64,000 bases of DNA, from assembly GCF_000143965.1 (NCBI RefSeq), contig NC_014365.1:2879501-2943500 (forward strand), written 5' to 3'. The notes beneath the pieces were generated by a model that made no database searches, was not told the DNA's origin, and saw only the letters and a program-made list of their open reading frames with translations. The position numbers and the translations under genes are program-made. This document shows positions 41,929-50,860 of this stretch, one piece after another; position 1 is the stretch's first letter; the number at the start of each line of letters is the position of its first letter. Source of the DNA: Desulfarculus baarsii DSM 2075 (GTDB lineage: Bacteria > Desulfobacterota > Desulfarculia > Desulfarculales > Desulfarculaceae).

Positions 41929-41981
41929 TTCTGGCCATGGGCAAAACGGCTGTCTGAACCATATAGCCGTCTATTTGGCCA

Positions 41982-42019
41982 AAAGCTGGCCCCGCTTGTC
42001 GGGGCCAGCTTTATTGTTT
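41982..42019 (+). terminator. Rho-independent terminator of the exported 142-aa gene
   Basis: AAAGCTGGCCCC-gcttgtc-GGGGCCAGCTTT is a perfect 12-base stem followed by ATTGTTTG. Confidence 0.9.
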
Positions 42020-42109
42020 GGCCATATTAACGATTTGCCTCTGGTGCGGCGGGGGCAAAAATTGTATTCTGAGTCTCATCGCGCCACTTAGCCGTGCGGG
42101 AGGAGACCC

Positions 42110-42472
42110 ATGTTGGAGATAATGCCGCAGAGTTCGGGCAACATCGTGGCCGTGCACGTCACGGGCGCATTGAATCTGGAACAGGACAAATACAAGATCT
42201 TCGAGGGCGTGGCCCAAGCCTCCCATCAGACCGGCAAATTCCGCATCTTGCTGGACTTCGACGAAGACATCAAGGGCATGACCATGACCGAGGCCATCGA
42301 GATGGCCAGTTTCGTCATCGAACAGCAAGGCCAGCTCGAAAAGGTCGCCCTGGTCGGCCGGCCGGAGTGGGCCTCGTCCTTCGCCGACTACCTTGGCCTG
42401 GCCACCAACGTTAAATTCAAGTATTTTCAACACGGCCTGCTGCCTCAGGCCCTGGAGTGGCTACGCGCCTGA
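42110..42472 (+). CDS. SpoIIAA/STAS-like protein
   Basis: A 120-residue protein of the SpoIIAA-like (STAS-fold) group. NIVAVHVTGALNLEQDKYKIFEG and FRILLDFDEDIKGMTMTEAIEMASFVIEQQ fit the strand-helix order, ending LLPQALEWLRA. These soluble proteins are often found in deltaproteobacteria and have been linked to lipid or nucleotide binding; no anti-sigma partner is nearby. GGAGGAG lies six bases before the ATG. Confidence 0.8.
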   Translation: MLEIMPQSSGNIVAVHVTGALNLEQDKYKIFEGVAQASHQTGKFRILLDFDEDIKGMTMTEAIEMASFVIEQQGQLEKVALVGRPEWASSFADYLGLATNVKFKYFQHGLLPQALEWLRA

Positions 42473-42525
42473 GCCAGCGGCGCCCCACGCCCACTTGACG
42501 AAAATCAGCCAATGATTTCAGGAAT

Positions 42526-43617
42526 ATGACACTTATGCCTCGTCAAACAGCCCTTAAAGCATGCCTGTCGCTGATGGCCGTGGCCCTGCTCTGCCTGGCC
42601 GGCGCGGCTCGGGCCCAGGACGACCCCAGGGTGCTCATCTTCGCCACCGGGCCCACCGTGACCAAGGACTTCGCCATCGGCCGCAACATGGCTACGCTCT
42701 GGTCACTGAACATGGCCCAGGAAAACAACCTGCAATGCAAGGCCGTCACCACCATGGGCAGCGAGGACAACCTGAGCATGCTCAAGCTGCGCAAGGCCGA
42801 CCTGGCCGTGCTCGAGCGGCTGGTGGCCACCACGGCCCGCGACGGCGTGGCGCTCTACGCCGGCGCGCCCTTTGGCCAGTTGCGCGCCATCTGCAAGCTG
42901 TGGCCCAACGTGGAAAACTTCGTCGGCCTGCGTGGCGCGGCGACCGGCGGCAACATCCTCGACATCAAGGGCCGGATCGTCTCGGCCGGCTCGCCCGGCA
43001 ATGGCGAATACTCCACCATGGCCATCCTGGGGGCGCTGGGCGTCCACCGCGATGACCTGCAACTGCGTTTCCTGGACCCCTTCGAATCATACAAAGCCCT
43101 GGTCGCCGGGCAGATCGAGGCCGCCAGCATCGCCGACGGCCCGGCCTCGTATTGCGTCCAGCAGGTGCTGGCCAACAAAGACCTCAACCCGGTCTACCTG
43201 CAGTTTTCGGCCGAACAGGTCGCGGCGGTCAACGCCAACTCGCCCTACAAAGGCTGGCGCATGGAGATAGCGCCCAACACCTATCCAGGGCAAACCGAGG
43301 CGCTGTTCACCCTGGCCCAGGACAACTACCTGGTCTGCCGGGCTGATTTGGACGCGGAAGTCGTATACCTGCTGGCCAAGGTATTTTTTGAAAAATACAG
43401 CCAGTGGGGCAGCGGCTTGGGTGTCCCGCCCGAGGTGCTCACCGACGCCAAGTTGGCCGTGGCCGACCTGGCCCTGCCCTTGCACGAAGGGGCCTACAAG
43501 TTTTTCAAGGAGCAGGGCGTGAGCGTGCCGGCCCAGGCCATGCCGCCCGAGTTGGCCCCGGATCAACCAGCCGCCGCGCCCCAGGCCAAGGCCCAGGACG
43601 ACCCGTCAGGAGAATGA
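42526..43617 (+). CDS. TAXI-family TRAP solute-binding protein (orphan)
   Basis: A 363-residue periplasmic binding protein. The signal peptide ends near ALCLAGAARA. The mature protein opens DDPRVLIFATGPTVTKDFAIGRNMATLWSL, and KGRIVSAGSPGNGEYSTMAILGALGV plus the SYKALVAGQIEAASI segment fit the TAXI group. No TRAP membrane subunits are near. A second in-frame ATG at 42535 is an alternative start. It is followed, after four bases, by the rhodanese-like gene. Confidence 0.88.
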   Translation: MTLMPRQTALKACLSLMAVALLCLAGAARAQDDPRVLIFATGPTVTKDFAIGRNMATLWSLNMAQENNLQCKAVTTMGSEDNLSMLKLRKADLAVLERLVATTARDGVALYAGAPFGQLRAICKLWPNVENFVGLRGAATGGNILDIKGRIVSAGSPGNGEYSTMAILGALGVHRDDLQLRFLDPFESYKALVAGQIEAASIADGPASYCVQQVLANKDLNPVYLQFSAEQVAAVNANSPYKGWRMEIAPNTYPGQTEALFTLAQDNYLVCRADLDAEVVYLLAKVFFEKYSQWGSGLGVPPEVLTDAKLAVADLALPLHEGAYKFFKEQGVSVPAQAMPPELAPDQPAAAPQAKAQDDPSGE

Positions 43618-43621
43618 GGCA

Positions 43622-44092
43622 GTGGTCAAGCTTATAGCGCTTTTGAAAAAATGCGGCGTCATCCTCATGCTGTCCTGGCTGTGCGCGGTGATCTTCAACG
43701 CGGTCATGCCCCAGGGCGTCGGCTTCATGCCCGATGAGTTGCTCAAGCCCCTGTGGCGGCCAGCCACCATGCTAGACACCTGGGAGCTGTTCAAAAACGG
43801 CGCCATGTTCATCGATTCGCGGTCTTCGCAGGAATACGAGCAAGGCCATATCCCGTGGGCCTTCAACTTCTCGCCCATGCAGGCCGAGATGATGGGCGAC
43901 ATGCTGGCCCCGGCCATGGTCAAGGACCAGGAGATCGTCGTTTACGGCCGCACGGCCAGCCGTTGGCCGGCCGCCGTGGTGGCCCAGATGATGCGCAAGA
44001 AGGGCTTTCACAAGATCTATGTCATGGACGCCTCGTTCGAGCAATGGGCGCAGGCAGGCTATCCCCACAACGCAGAGGCGTATACGCCATGA
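43622..44092 (+). CDS. Membrane-anchored rhodanese-like protein without catalytic Cys
   Basis: A 156-residue protein with an N-terminal membrane helix (GVILMLSWLCAVIFNAVM) and a rhodanese domain. The domain's substrate-entry block AMFIDSRSSQEYEQGHIPWAFNFS (61-84) is intact, but the active-site loop reads VVYGRTASRW with Gly109 where Cys is expected. It starts with GTG 43622 and overlaps the MauE-like gene by four bases. Sulfurtransfer is therefore unlikely and a binding role is possible. Confidence 0.85.
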   Translation: MVKLIALLKKCGVILMLSWLCAVIFNAVMPQGVGFMPDELLKPLWRPATMLDTWELFKNGAMFIDSRSSQEYEQGHIPWAFNFSPMQAEMMGDMLAPAMVKDQEIVVYGRTASRWPAAVVAQMMRKKGFHKIYVMDASFEQWAQAGYPHNAEAYTP

Positions 44093-44535
44093 ATATAATG
44101 ATCAACTCCATCTCGCTGTTAAGCAGGCTGGCTCTGGCGGCGGTCTTTTTCATGGCCAGCCTGGATAAAGTCTGGAACCCGGCGGCCTTTGCCCAGGCCA
44201 CGGCCACCTACGACCTTTTGCCCATCTGGGCGGTCAACACCTTCAGCGCCGTGCTGGCCTGGCTGGAGCTTTTTCTGGCCGTGATGCTCACGGTGGGCTT
44301 TTGGATCAGGCCGGCGGCGCTGTGGTCGGCCTACCTGATGGCCGTGTTCACCGGCCTGATGATCTGGTCGGGCATGGTCGGCGCGGTGCACGACTGCGGC
44401 TGCTTCCCCGGCATGGACAGCCAGGTCGGCTACAAGGACGCCGTGCGCGACCTGCTCATCATGCTGCCGGCCCTGTGGTTGCTCTGGAAGCCCGGCCAGT
44501 GGCTGGCCGTCGACGATTACCTGGCCCGCCGCTGA
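44089..44535 (+). CDS. MauE/DoxX-like membrane protein
   Basis: A 148-residue protein with about four membrane helices (LALAAVFFMASLDKVW; FSAVLAWLELFLAVMLTVGFW; ALWSAYLMAVFTGLMIWSGM; a C-terminal one). The conserved DCGCFPG (about 102-108) is the Cys motif of MauE-type proteins, which help disulfide formation in methylamine dehydrogenase maturation. It is coupled to the rhodanese by ATGA. No mau gene is present, so it is probably a general thiol-redox partner. Confidence 0.82.
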   Translation: MNIMINSISLLSRLALAAVFFMASLDKVWNPAAFAQATATYDLLPIWAVNTFSAVLAWLELFLAVMLTVGFWIRPAALWSAYLMAVFTGLMIWSGMVGAVHDCGCFPGMDSQVGYKDAVRDLLIMLPALWLLWKPGQWLAVDDYLARR

Positions 44536-44553
44536 GGCTTTTCCCGCCCAAAG

Positions 44554-44588
44554 CAAACCCCCGCCCCTTTTCCGGGGACGGGGGTTTC
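44554..44588. terminator. Bidirectional hairpin between convergent redox genes
   Basis: AAACCCCCG-CCCC and GGGG-A-CGGGGGTTT pair around TTTTCC. It lies between the MauE-like stop and the convergent TlpA-like stop. Confidence 0.75.
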
Positions 44589-44608
44589 GCCTTGGGCGTG
44601 GCGGAAAA

Positions 44609-45187
44609 TCAAAGGGCCGCGGCGGCCTTGATCTTCTGCACGAAGGCCGCGGGGTCGCCGATGTCGCCGACCTGGGTGAAGAGCACCTTGCCGCCGCCGT
44701 TTTCCAGTTTCAACACGACAAAGGTTGGCGTGGCCATGACGCCCAGGTTCTTGGTCACGGCCATATCCGGGTCGGGCGCGCCGGGGAAGGGCACCTTGAG
44801 TTGGGTGCGGAAGGCCTGCACCTCAAAAGCGCTGTTTTTGACGCCCACGCCCAGGAACTTGACCTTGTCGGCCAGGCCGTCCTTGGTCAGCAGATCGAAG
44901 GCCGTCTTGACCTTGGGGGCCTCGGCCCGGCAATGCAGGCAGTAGAGCCCGAACATCTCCAGCACCAGCACGTCGGCCTTGACGTCGGCCAGGCCGAAGG
45001 TGGCGGCGTCGCCGCCTAGGCCCAGGTATTTCTTGCCTTGGGCGTCCAGGGCCGCCTGGAACTTCAGCTCGGGCGCCTGCTCGCCGGCGGTGATCAACCC
45101 GTCACGCTCGGCGGCGAAACCGGCCGCGGCCAACAGGGCCGTCAAGACAAACGCCGCGGCCAATGCGATGAGATTTTTGCGCTTCAT
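44609..45187 (-). CDS. TlpA/ResA-like periplasmic thioredoxin
   Basis: A 192-residue exported thioredoxin-fold protein. The signal peptide ends near AAAGFAA. The redox motif is MFGLYCLHCRAEAP, a CxxC with Leu-His between, and the cis-Pro loop is GVMATPTFVVL. It is convergent with the MauE-like gene and may supply or drain electrons for it. Such proteins reduce disulfides during cytochrome c or metal-centre maturation. The start is ATG 45187; the Shine-Dalgarno is weak. Confidence 0.85.
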   Translation of the reverse strand: MKRKNLIALAAAFVLTALLAAAGFAAERDGLITAGEQAPELKFQAALDAQGKKYLGLGGDAATFGLADVKADVLVLEMFGLYCLHCRAEAPKVKTAFDLLTKDGLADKVKFLGVGVKNSAFEVQAFRTQLKVPFPGAPDPDMAVTKNLGVMATPTFVVLKLENGGGKVLFTQVGDIGDPAAFVQKIKAAAAL

Positions 45188-45336
45188 CAATATACTCTCG
45201 CTTTGAAGTGTTGAAGATTATTCTTCCGAAACCGCCACCGGTTCAAATCGCCATATCTTAGCCGACAAATCACCGGCATCCAACCACAAATTAATTGTCC
45301 GTCCGACCAAAAGACCGCCCGAAGACTGGCAAAACA

Positions 45337-46110
45337 TCAGATCAACTGATCGGCGGCGTTGAACAGCCGCCGCCGGGCCAGGTAAACCCCCAGCACGCTG
45401 CTGATGGTCGTCGAACCCACCAGCATCAGCATGACCACGATCTGATACTTGATGCTGACCAGCGGATCGGCCCCGGCCAGGATCTGGCCGGTCATCATGC
45501 CCGGCAGAAAGACCACGCCCACGCCCATCATCGAATTGATGCTGGGGATCATGCCGGCGCGCACGCTGGCGGCGAAGATTTCGGCCGTGGCCTCGGCCGG
45601 GGTCGCGCCCAGGCCGAGCCATGCCTCGATCTCGTTGCGGCGGCGGGCGACCTCGCCGAAGAGCCGCTCCAGGGCCAGGGCCGTGGCGTTCATCGAGTTG
45701 CCCACCACCATGCCGCCCAACGGGATGAAGTAGCGCGGCTGCCACCAGGGTTCGGCCTCCACCACCACGGCCGTGACCAGGTAGGTCACCACCATGTAGC
45801 TCAGCAGCATCGAGCCCAGCACCGGCCCGAAGACCTTGGGGCCCTTGCCTTTCACCCGGCCCACCACGATGCGCGCGGCGAAAAAGATCATCGCGCCAAA
45901 CACCGCCAGCACCAACAGCGGCGCGTCCAGCCGGAAGATGTAAACCAGCAGATAGCCCATCAAAAAAAGCTGGGCGAACGTGCGCGCCGTGCCCCAAAAC
46001 ACATCGCGCGCCAGGCCCAGCCCCAGGGCCAGGCTCACGCCGCCGGCCAACAACACGAAGCCCACGGCCAAGGCCAGTTGCACCGGGCCGATGTCGGCTA
46101 CTCCGACCAT
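45337..46110 (-). CDS. fetB: ABC exporter permease, UPF0014/FetB family
   Basis: A 257-residue membrane protein with about seven helices. MVVGNSMNATALALERL and AATPAEATAEIFAASVRAGMIPSINSMMGVGVVFLPGMMTGQILAG fit the UPF0014 (FetB/YbbM) signature. The ATG at 46110 has GGAGG seven bases upstream and overlaps the ATPase gene by 13 bases. In E. coli FetAB exports iron and protects from oxidative stress; metal export here is inferred. Confidence 0.88.
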   Translation of the reverse strand: MVGVADIGPVQLALAVGFVLLAGGVSLALGLGLARDVFWGTARTFAQLFLMGYLLVYIFRLDAPLLVLAVFGAMIFFAARIVVGRVKGKGPKVFGPVLGSMLLSYMVVTYLVTAVVVEAEPWWQPRYFIPLGGMVVGNSMNATALALERLFGEVARRRNEIEAWLGLGATPAEATAEIFAASVRAGMIPSINSMMGVGVVFLPGMMTGQILAGADPLVSIKYQIVVMLMLVGSTTISSVLGVYLARRRLFNAADQLI

Positions 46111-46772
46111 GGCGTCGCCTCCAGTGCGCCGTCGACCAGGCGCAGACGGCGGTTGGCCTTTTCCGGGCGCTGATGGCTGACCATCAACGCCGCGCCGCCT
46201 TGGGCCGCGAACTCGGCCACGAGCCCATCGACCAGGGCCTGGCTGTCCGGGTCCAGGGGGGCCAGGGGTTCGTCGAGCAGCAGCACATTGGGGCGCAAAA
46301 GCAGCGCTCGCGCCAGGCACAGCCGCTGGGCCTGGCCCACCGAAAGGCCATCGACCGCTTGATCCAGGGCCAGTTCGTTCAGGCCGACCCGGCCCAGGGC
46401 CCGGCGCAAAAGTTCGTCCGTGGGGCGCTCCAACTCGTGGGCGGCGCGAAAACCAAAAGGCAGCAGGAGGTTGTCGGCCACCGAACCCTTGGTCAGCGCC
46501 GCGGCCTGGCCCACCAACAACAAGCGGCGGCGCAGATGGGGCGCGGGCCAATCCCCCAGCGGCCGGCCCAAAAAAATGATCTGGCCGGCGGCGGGCGAGA
46601 TCAGGCGGTTGAGCAGACGCAGCAGGCTGGACTTGCCCACGCCCGATGGCCCGCTCAGCCAGACATAGTCGCCCGGCGACAGCAGCAACGACAGCCCGTC
46701 GAAGAGCCGCTTGCCGCCGGGCGTCTGCCAGCGCAGGCCCTCGGCCACCAGCAACGGGGCTGGCAACACCAC
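46098..46772 (-). CDS. fetA: ABC exporter ATPase, FetA-like
   Basis: A 224-residue ATP-binding subunit. Walker A is GPSGVGKSS, the signature is LSVGQAQRL, Walker B is NVLLLDEPLAP, and the switch His is in MVSHQRPE. It is short, as expected for FetA/YbbL. It lies seven bases after the DUF362 gene and overlaps fetB, so all three may be transcribed together. Confidence 0.9.
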   Translation of the reverse strand: MVLPAPLLVAEGLRWQTPGGKRLFDGLSLLLSPGDYVWLSGPSGVGKSSLLRLLNRLISPAAGQIIFLGRPLGDWPAPHLRRRLLLVGQAAALTKGSVADNLLLPFGFRAAHELERPTDELLRRALGRVGLNELALDQAVDGLSVGQAQRLCLARALLLRPNVLLLDEPLAPLDPDSQALVDGLVAEFAAQGGAALMVSHQRPEKANRRLRLVDGALEATPWSE

Positions 46773-46779
46773 GGCGCTC

Positions 46780-47934
46780 CTAGATCGTCACCAGTTCGTA
46801 TTCGCGCAGGCCCAGGCCGATCTCCTCGCACGACTCCAGTTGCAGCTCCCAGTCGATCTTGGGATGGATGTCGCGGAACTTGTCGCCACCGGAGTGGTGG
46901 GAGTTTTTCAGGCAACTGTGGCTCAGGCCCAGGGCCCGGTTGACCAGATCCACGCTGGCCTGGTCGATGGCCACCGGGTCGTCGGAGGCGACCACGCCGA
47001 TATCCTGGACAATGGGCGCGTCCTGGAAAGGATAACAGTCGCAGGTGGGGCTGACGTTGGTGATGAAGTTGAAAAACACGCTCGTTCTTTCCTTGCCGGC
47101 CAGCACGCCCTTGGTGTAGGCGGCCATGCGCCGCATGAACTGAGGTATCTGGGCGTCCCAGGCGATCTCGATGGCCGACTGGGGACAGGTCAGGATGCAG
47201 TCGCCGCAGCCGATGCACTTCTCGGCGTCCTTGACCGCGCAGAGCTCGGGCTTTTCCGAGCCGGCCGGCGCGGGGGGCATGTCTGGCCCGCGTTTGACCA
47301 GCCTGATGGCCAGGCCCGGACAGCGCCGCACGCACTGGCCACAGGCGATGCAGCGTTCGGCGCGGATGGTCGGCGAGATGTTGCTGTGCTGGAAAAGCTT
47401 GCCCCGGCGACTGGCGCAGCCCATGCCCAGATTTTTGATCGTGCCGCCAAAGCCGGCCACCTCGTGGCCCTTGAAGTGGGCCAGGCTGATCAGGGCCTCG
47501 GCCGAGGCGATCTCGGCGCCGATGTAGGCCAGCTCGCACTGGGGCAGATCGACGCGCACGGCGGCCTCGGAGGCGCCGCGCAGGCCGTCGGCGATGATCA
47601 GCGGCGCGCCGATCACGCTGTAGGCGAAGCCGTTTTCCACGGCCGTGTGCAGGTGCCCCACGGCCTCGGCCCGCGAGCCCACGTAGAGGGTGTTGCAGTC
47701 GGTGAAAAAGGGCTTGCCGCCGGCCCGTTTGACGGCCTCGGCAAAGCGGCGGGCCAGCACGGGCCGAATAAAGGCGGTGTTGCCGCGCTCGCCGAAGTGG
47801 ATCTTGATGGCCGTCTGGGCCCCGGGGCGGATGCGCGACTCCAGGCCGACACGCTCCATGAGTTCGTCGAGTTTCTGGTTGAAGGGCCGCTTCAGCGAGG
47901 CCCGCAGATCGGCGAAATAAACGGTGCTGGGCAT
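46780..47934 (-). CDS. DUF362 ferredoxin-type protein
   Basis: A 384-residue protein with an N-terminal DUF362 domain (about 1-190, with AIKIHFGERGNTAFIRPVLARRFAEAVKRAGGKPFFTDCNTLY). It is followed by two [4Fe-4S] motifs: CIACGQCVRRCP (about 195-206) and CIGCGDCILTCP (about 239-250). The C-terminus holds DPVAIDQASVDLVN. The family is widespread in anaerobes and its substrate is unknown. Confidence 0.92.
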   Translation of the reverse strand: MPSTVYFADLRASLKRPFNQKLDELMERVGLESRIRPGAQTAIKIHFGERGNTAFIRPVLARRFAEAVKRAGGKPFFTDCNTLYVGSRAEAVGHLHTAVENGFAYSVIGAPLIIADGLRGASEAAVRVDLPQCELAYIGAEIASAEALISLAHFKGHEVAGFGGTIKNLGMGCASRRGKLFQHSNISPTIRAERCIACGQCVRRCPGLAIRLVKRGPDMPPAPAGSEKPELCAVKDAEKCIGCGDCILTCPQSAIEIAWDAQIPQFMRRMAAYTKGVLAGKERTSVFFNFITNVSPTCDCYPFQDAPIVQDIGVVASDDPVAIDQASVDLVNRALGLSHSCLKNSHHSGGDKFRDIHPKIDWELQLESCEEIGLGLREYELVTI

Positions 47935-47962
47935 GGATGGACTCCCTCCTTGAGAGCGTTGG

Positions 47963-48499
47963 TCATCGGCCGGCCCGACGCCTGAAGATGGCCAGGGCCT
48001 CCGGGATCAGCGAACGAATGGCCGCCTCCGGCTCCAACCGGAGTCTTTTTTGCATTTCCTCGAAACGGGGGTAGGCGCTGGTCAGCTCGGGCAGGGCCGG
48101 GCTGTGCTGGGCCTGGATGCGCCGGCTGTGCAAGGCCAGATCGCAGATGCCGTGGCGCTCGGCGGCGATGCCCCGCAACCAGCCCAGGCGGCGCATGACT
48201 TCGAAACGCACCTGATCGGCCAGAAACAAAAAAGCATCCAGGGCCTCCATCTTTTTGGCCGGCTCCAGATACGAAAAGGCCTCGCCGGCCCCCCAGCCGC
48301 GCACGCCCAGAACCACGTCGTAGAGGGCCAGGGTGGCCGTCTGGTCCAACTCGGCCAACTGCGAAAGCACGCCGTCGGGCAGTTGACCCAGCCGTTCATC
48401 GGCCACGGGCGCGTGGCCCAGGCGTTTTTCCCAACGGGCAAAGGCGCTGGCGGCGGCTTTTTCGCGCCGCGCGCCACCCAGGTCGACCACTTCTCCCAA
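47963..48499 (-). CDS. Unknown protein, 178 aa
   Basis: A helical protein. MGEVVDLGGARREKAAASAFARWEKRLGHAPVADERLGQLPDGVLSQLAELDQ leads to a central block with VLGVRGWGAGEAFSYLEPAKKMEALDAFLFLADQVRFEVMRRLGWL. No motif is visible. It precedes DUF362 by 28 bases, probably in one operon. It looks like a conserved deltaproteobacterial protein of unknown function. Confidence 0.75.
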   Translation of the reverse strand: MGEVVDLGGARREKAAASAFARWEKRLGHAPVADERLGQLPDGVLSQLAELDQTATLALYDVVLGVRGWGAGEAFSYLEPAKKMEALDAFLFLADQVRFEVMRRLGWLRGIAAERHGICDLALHSRRIQAQHSPALPELTSAYPRFEEMQKRLRLEPEAAIRSLIPEALAIFRRRAGR

Positions 48500-48521
48500 T
48501 GACTGCTCTCCTGGCGGCCCG

Positions 48522-50858
48522 TTATTTCAGATAGGCCCGTCCTTCTTCGGCCGCCGGCAGGGTCACCAGGAACGAGGCTCCCTCGCCTTCGCGGTTGTGC
48601 ACCTCCACGCCGCCCAGGTGACGGGTGACGATCTTGTGGACGATGGACAGGCCCATGCCCGAGCCGTTGTCTTTGGTGGTGAAAAAGGGGTTGAAGATGT
48701 TGTGGATCACGTCCATGGGGATGCCGCCGCCGGTGTCGCTGACCTCGCCGGCCACGAACTTCTTGGCCTCGCGGATGACGGTGAAGGTGCGCAGGGTGAT
48801 CGTGCCGCCGCGATCCATGGCCTGGACGGCGTTGAGGTAAAGGTTCAAGAAGACGTGCTTGATCTGCCGTTCGTCGCAGTAGACCCGGGGCAGGTCGGCG
48901 GCGTAGTCGCGCACGACCTTGATCCGCTTTTCGTCCAGGTCGCGTTGCAAAAGCTCCACCGAGCGGTCCATGATCTCGCCCAGATCGTACTCGTCGTGGT
49001 GATCGCGCGAGTCGGTGGAAAAATCGAGCATTTCGTTGAGCGTGCGCTCCAGGCGCGTGGCCTCCTCGATGACCACGTCCAGGTAGCGCGACAGAGGCGA
49101 CTCGTCGCCGAGCTTGTTGCGCACGCGCCGAGCAAAGCCGCCGATGCTGACCAGGGGATTGCGGATTTCGTGGGCCACGCCGGCGGCGATCTCGCCCAGG
49201 GCGGCCAGACGGTCGGCCTCCAGCAGGCGACCGCGCATGTGGGCCAGCTCGCGGTTGGCGTTTTCCAGGTTTTGGTAAAGCCGGCTGGTCTCCAGGGCCT
49301 GGGCGGCCTGGTTGGCCAGCATGTTGATGGCCCCCTCCTCCCGCTCGCCGATCTGCTTGTCGGCCCCATCGTTGGCGGCCACCAGCACGCCCACGGGCTT
49401 GTCCTTGGCGATCATGGGCACGGCCAGGGCGCTATAAGGCAGGCTGGCCCAGGGCAGGGCGTTGTTGGCGTTGGGGTTGCCGTCGGGGCGGACCAGGCGC
49501 AGCACCTTGCGCTGGGCCAGGCAACGAGCCAGGGGATTATCCGCCGGCGCCAGCGGGGCGCTCAGGCCGCTGAAACGCGGGTCGCTGACCACCGGCGGCA
49601 GCGGCAGGGCCTCCTTGAGGGCCAGAAGCGTCTGGCGCAGTTCGCCCTGGACGCGCAGTGACGCCTGATCCAGGTCGGCCACGGCCCGCACGACATTGCT
49701 GGGTTCATCGGCCAGAAACAGCACGGCGTGGTCGTAGTTCAGCCCGGCCGGGTGGACCACCGCGTGCAGGATGATCATCACCGTCTCGTCGAAATCGACG
49801 GTGGTCAGAAAGCTGGTGCTGATTTCGTGCAGGGTGCCCAGGGAACTGACCATCTCTTCGTTGCGCTGGACCATGTCTTCCAGGCGATGGAAGGTCATGG
49901 CGTTTTCCAGGGCCGGGGCGGCCATGGAGGCCAGGGTGCCCAGGAGGTTCTGGTCCTCGAAATTGAAGCCGGGCGCCGCGCCCTTGGCCAGGGCGACTTT
50001 TTCGAACACGCAAAGGTTGCCGCTGAAAGCGCCCTTGAAGCCCAGGGGCATGCACAATCGTTCGCGGCCGGTGGTCTGGGAGCCCTTGCCGTTGCAGGCC
50101 GGGAAAAACGGCCGCAGTTGGCTGGGCGGGGCGTTGCAATCGATCATGCTGCAAAGGTCTTCGCCACGGCATTCGGGCGGCACCGGGCCATAGCTGGCCG
50201 AAAAGACGTGGCCGGCCCCCTTGACCACGATCAAACCGGCCTTGGCCCCCAACAGCTTGGCGCAGGTGCCGGCCACGGTGTCCAGAAGTTCGTCGACCTC
50301 CATGGTCGAGATGGCGGCCAGGCCCAAGTCCTTGATGGCGTTGAGTTCGGCGATGCGTTTTTTGGCGTCCATGTAGAGGTGGTCGTTGCGCATGGCCCCG
50401 GCCATCTCGCGGGTGGCCGCCTGCAGCAGGCGCAGGCGTTCGTCGGTGGCTAGCGAACCCTCGGGCAGGATCAAGGCCAGCACGCCGAAAACGTAGCTGT
50501 CGCCGCAGACCGGCAGAAGCAGCGCCGTCTCGTCGGGGCGGCGCAGGCTGTCGATGATGGCGTCACCGGTGGGGTCGCCGCCGCTCAGGGCCATGGGCTT
50601 GCGGCGGATGGTCACCTCGCCCAGGAGGCTCTCGCCCATGGCCGTCGCCATGCCGCAGCTCTGACCGGCCCTGGGCCAGGCGTGGGCCTCGACAAGGTTC
50701 TGTTTGGCTTTGTCCTGCAAAAACAAAACCGACTGCCTGGCCTCCATGTAGCCGTGGATCACGCCCATGACGCCTTGCAGGCGTTCGTCGACGTCCACCG
50801 AGGTGTTGGCGATCTCGACGATGCGGGCCAGGATGTCGAACCGGCGGTCGGCGGTCAT
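48522..50858 (-). CDS. GAF-domain histidine kinase
   Basis: A 778-residue soluble sensor kinase. Three GAF-like regions span about residues 15-165, 185-325 and 345-525. The H-box is AAGVAHEIRNPLVSIGGFARRV (about 545-566), and the ATPase motifs DTGGGIPMDVIHNIFNPFFTTKDNGSGMGLSIV are present. No receiver is attached. A Cys-rich stretch in GAF2 (CRGEDLCSMIDCNAPP) might bind metal or a gas. It starts at ATG 50858, two bases after the glgA stop, so they share an operon. Confidence 0.9.
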   Translation of the reverse strand: MTADRRFDILARIVEIANTSVDVDERLQGVMGVIHGYMEARQSVLFLQDKAKQNLVEAHAWPRAGQSCGMATAMGESLLGEVTIRRKPMALSGGDPTGDAIIDSLRRPDETALLLPVCGDSYVFGVLALILPEGSLATDERLRLLQAATREMAGAMRNDHLYMDAKKRIAELNAIKDLGLAAISTMEVDELLDTVAGTCAKLLGAKAGLIVVKGAGHVFSASYGPVPPECRGEDLCSMIDCNAPPSQLRPFFPACNGKGSQTTGRERLCMPLGFKGAFSGNLCVFEKVALAKGAAPGFNFEDQNLLGTLASMAAPALENAMTFHRLEDMVQRNEEMVSSLGTLHEISTSFLTTVDFDETVMIILHAVVHPAGLNYDHAVLFLADEPSNVVRAVADLDQASLRVQGELRQTLLALKEALPLPPVVSDPRFSGLSAPLAPADNPLARCLAQRKVLRLVRPDGNPNANNALPWASLPYSALAVPMIAKDKPVGVLVAANDGADKQIGEREEGAINMLANQAAQALETSRLYQNLENANRELAHMRGRLLEADRLAALGEIAAGVAHEIRNPLVSIGGFARRVRNKLGDESPLSRYLDVVIEEATRLERTLNEMLDFSTDSRDHHDEYDLGEIMDRSVELLQRDLDEKRIKVVRDYAADLPRVYCDERQIKHVFLNLYLNAVQAMDRGGTITLRTFTVIREAKKFVAGEVSDTGGGIPMDVIHNIFNPFFTTKDNGSGMGLSIVHKIVTRHLGGVEVHNREGEGASFLVTLPAAEEGRAYLK

Positions 50859-50860
50859 GT

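Noticed and set aside
43622-44092. Active sulfurtransferase call for the rhodanese
   Set aside because: The catalytic Cys position is Gly109, so activity should not be claimed.
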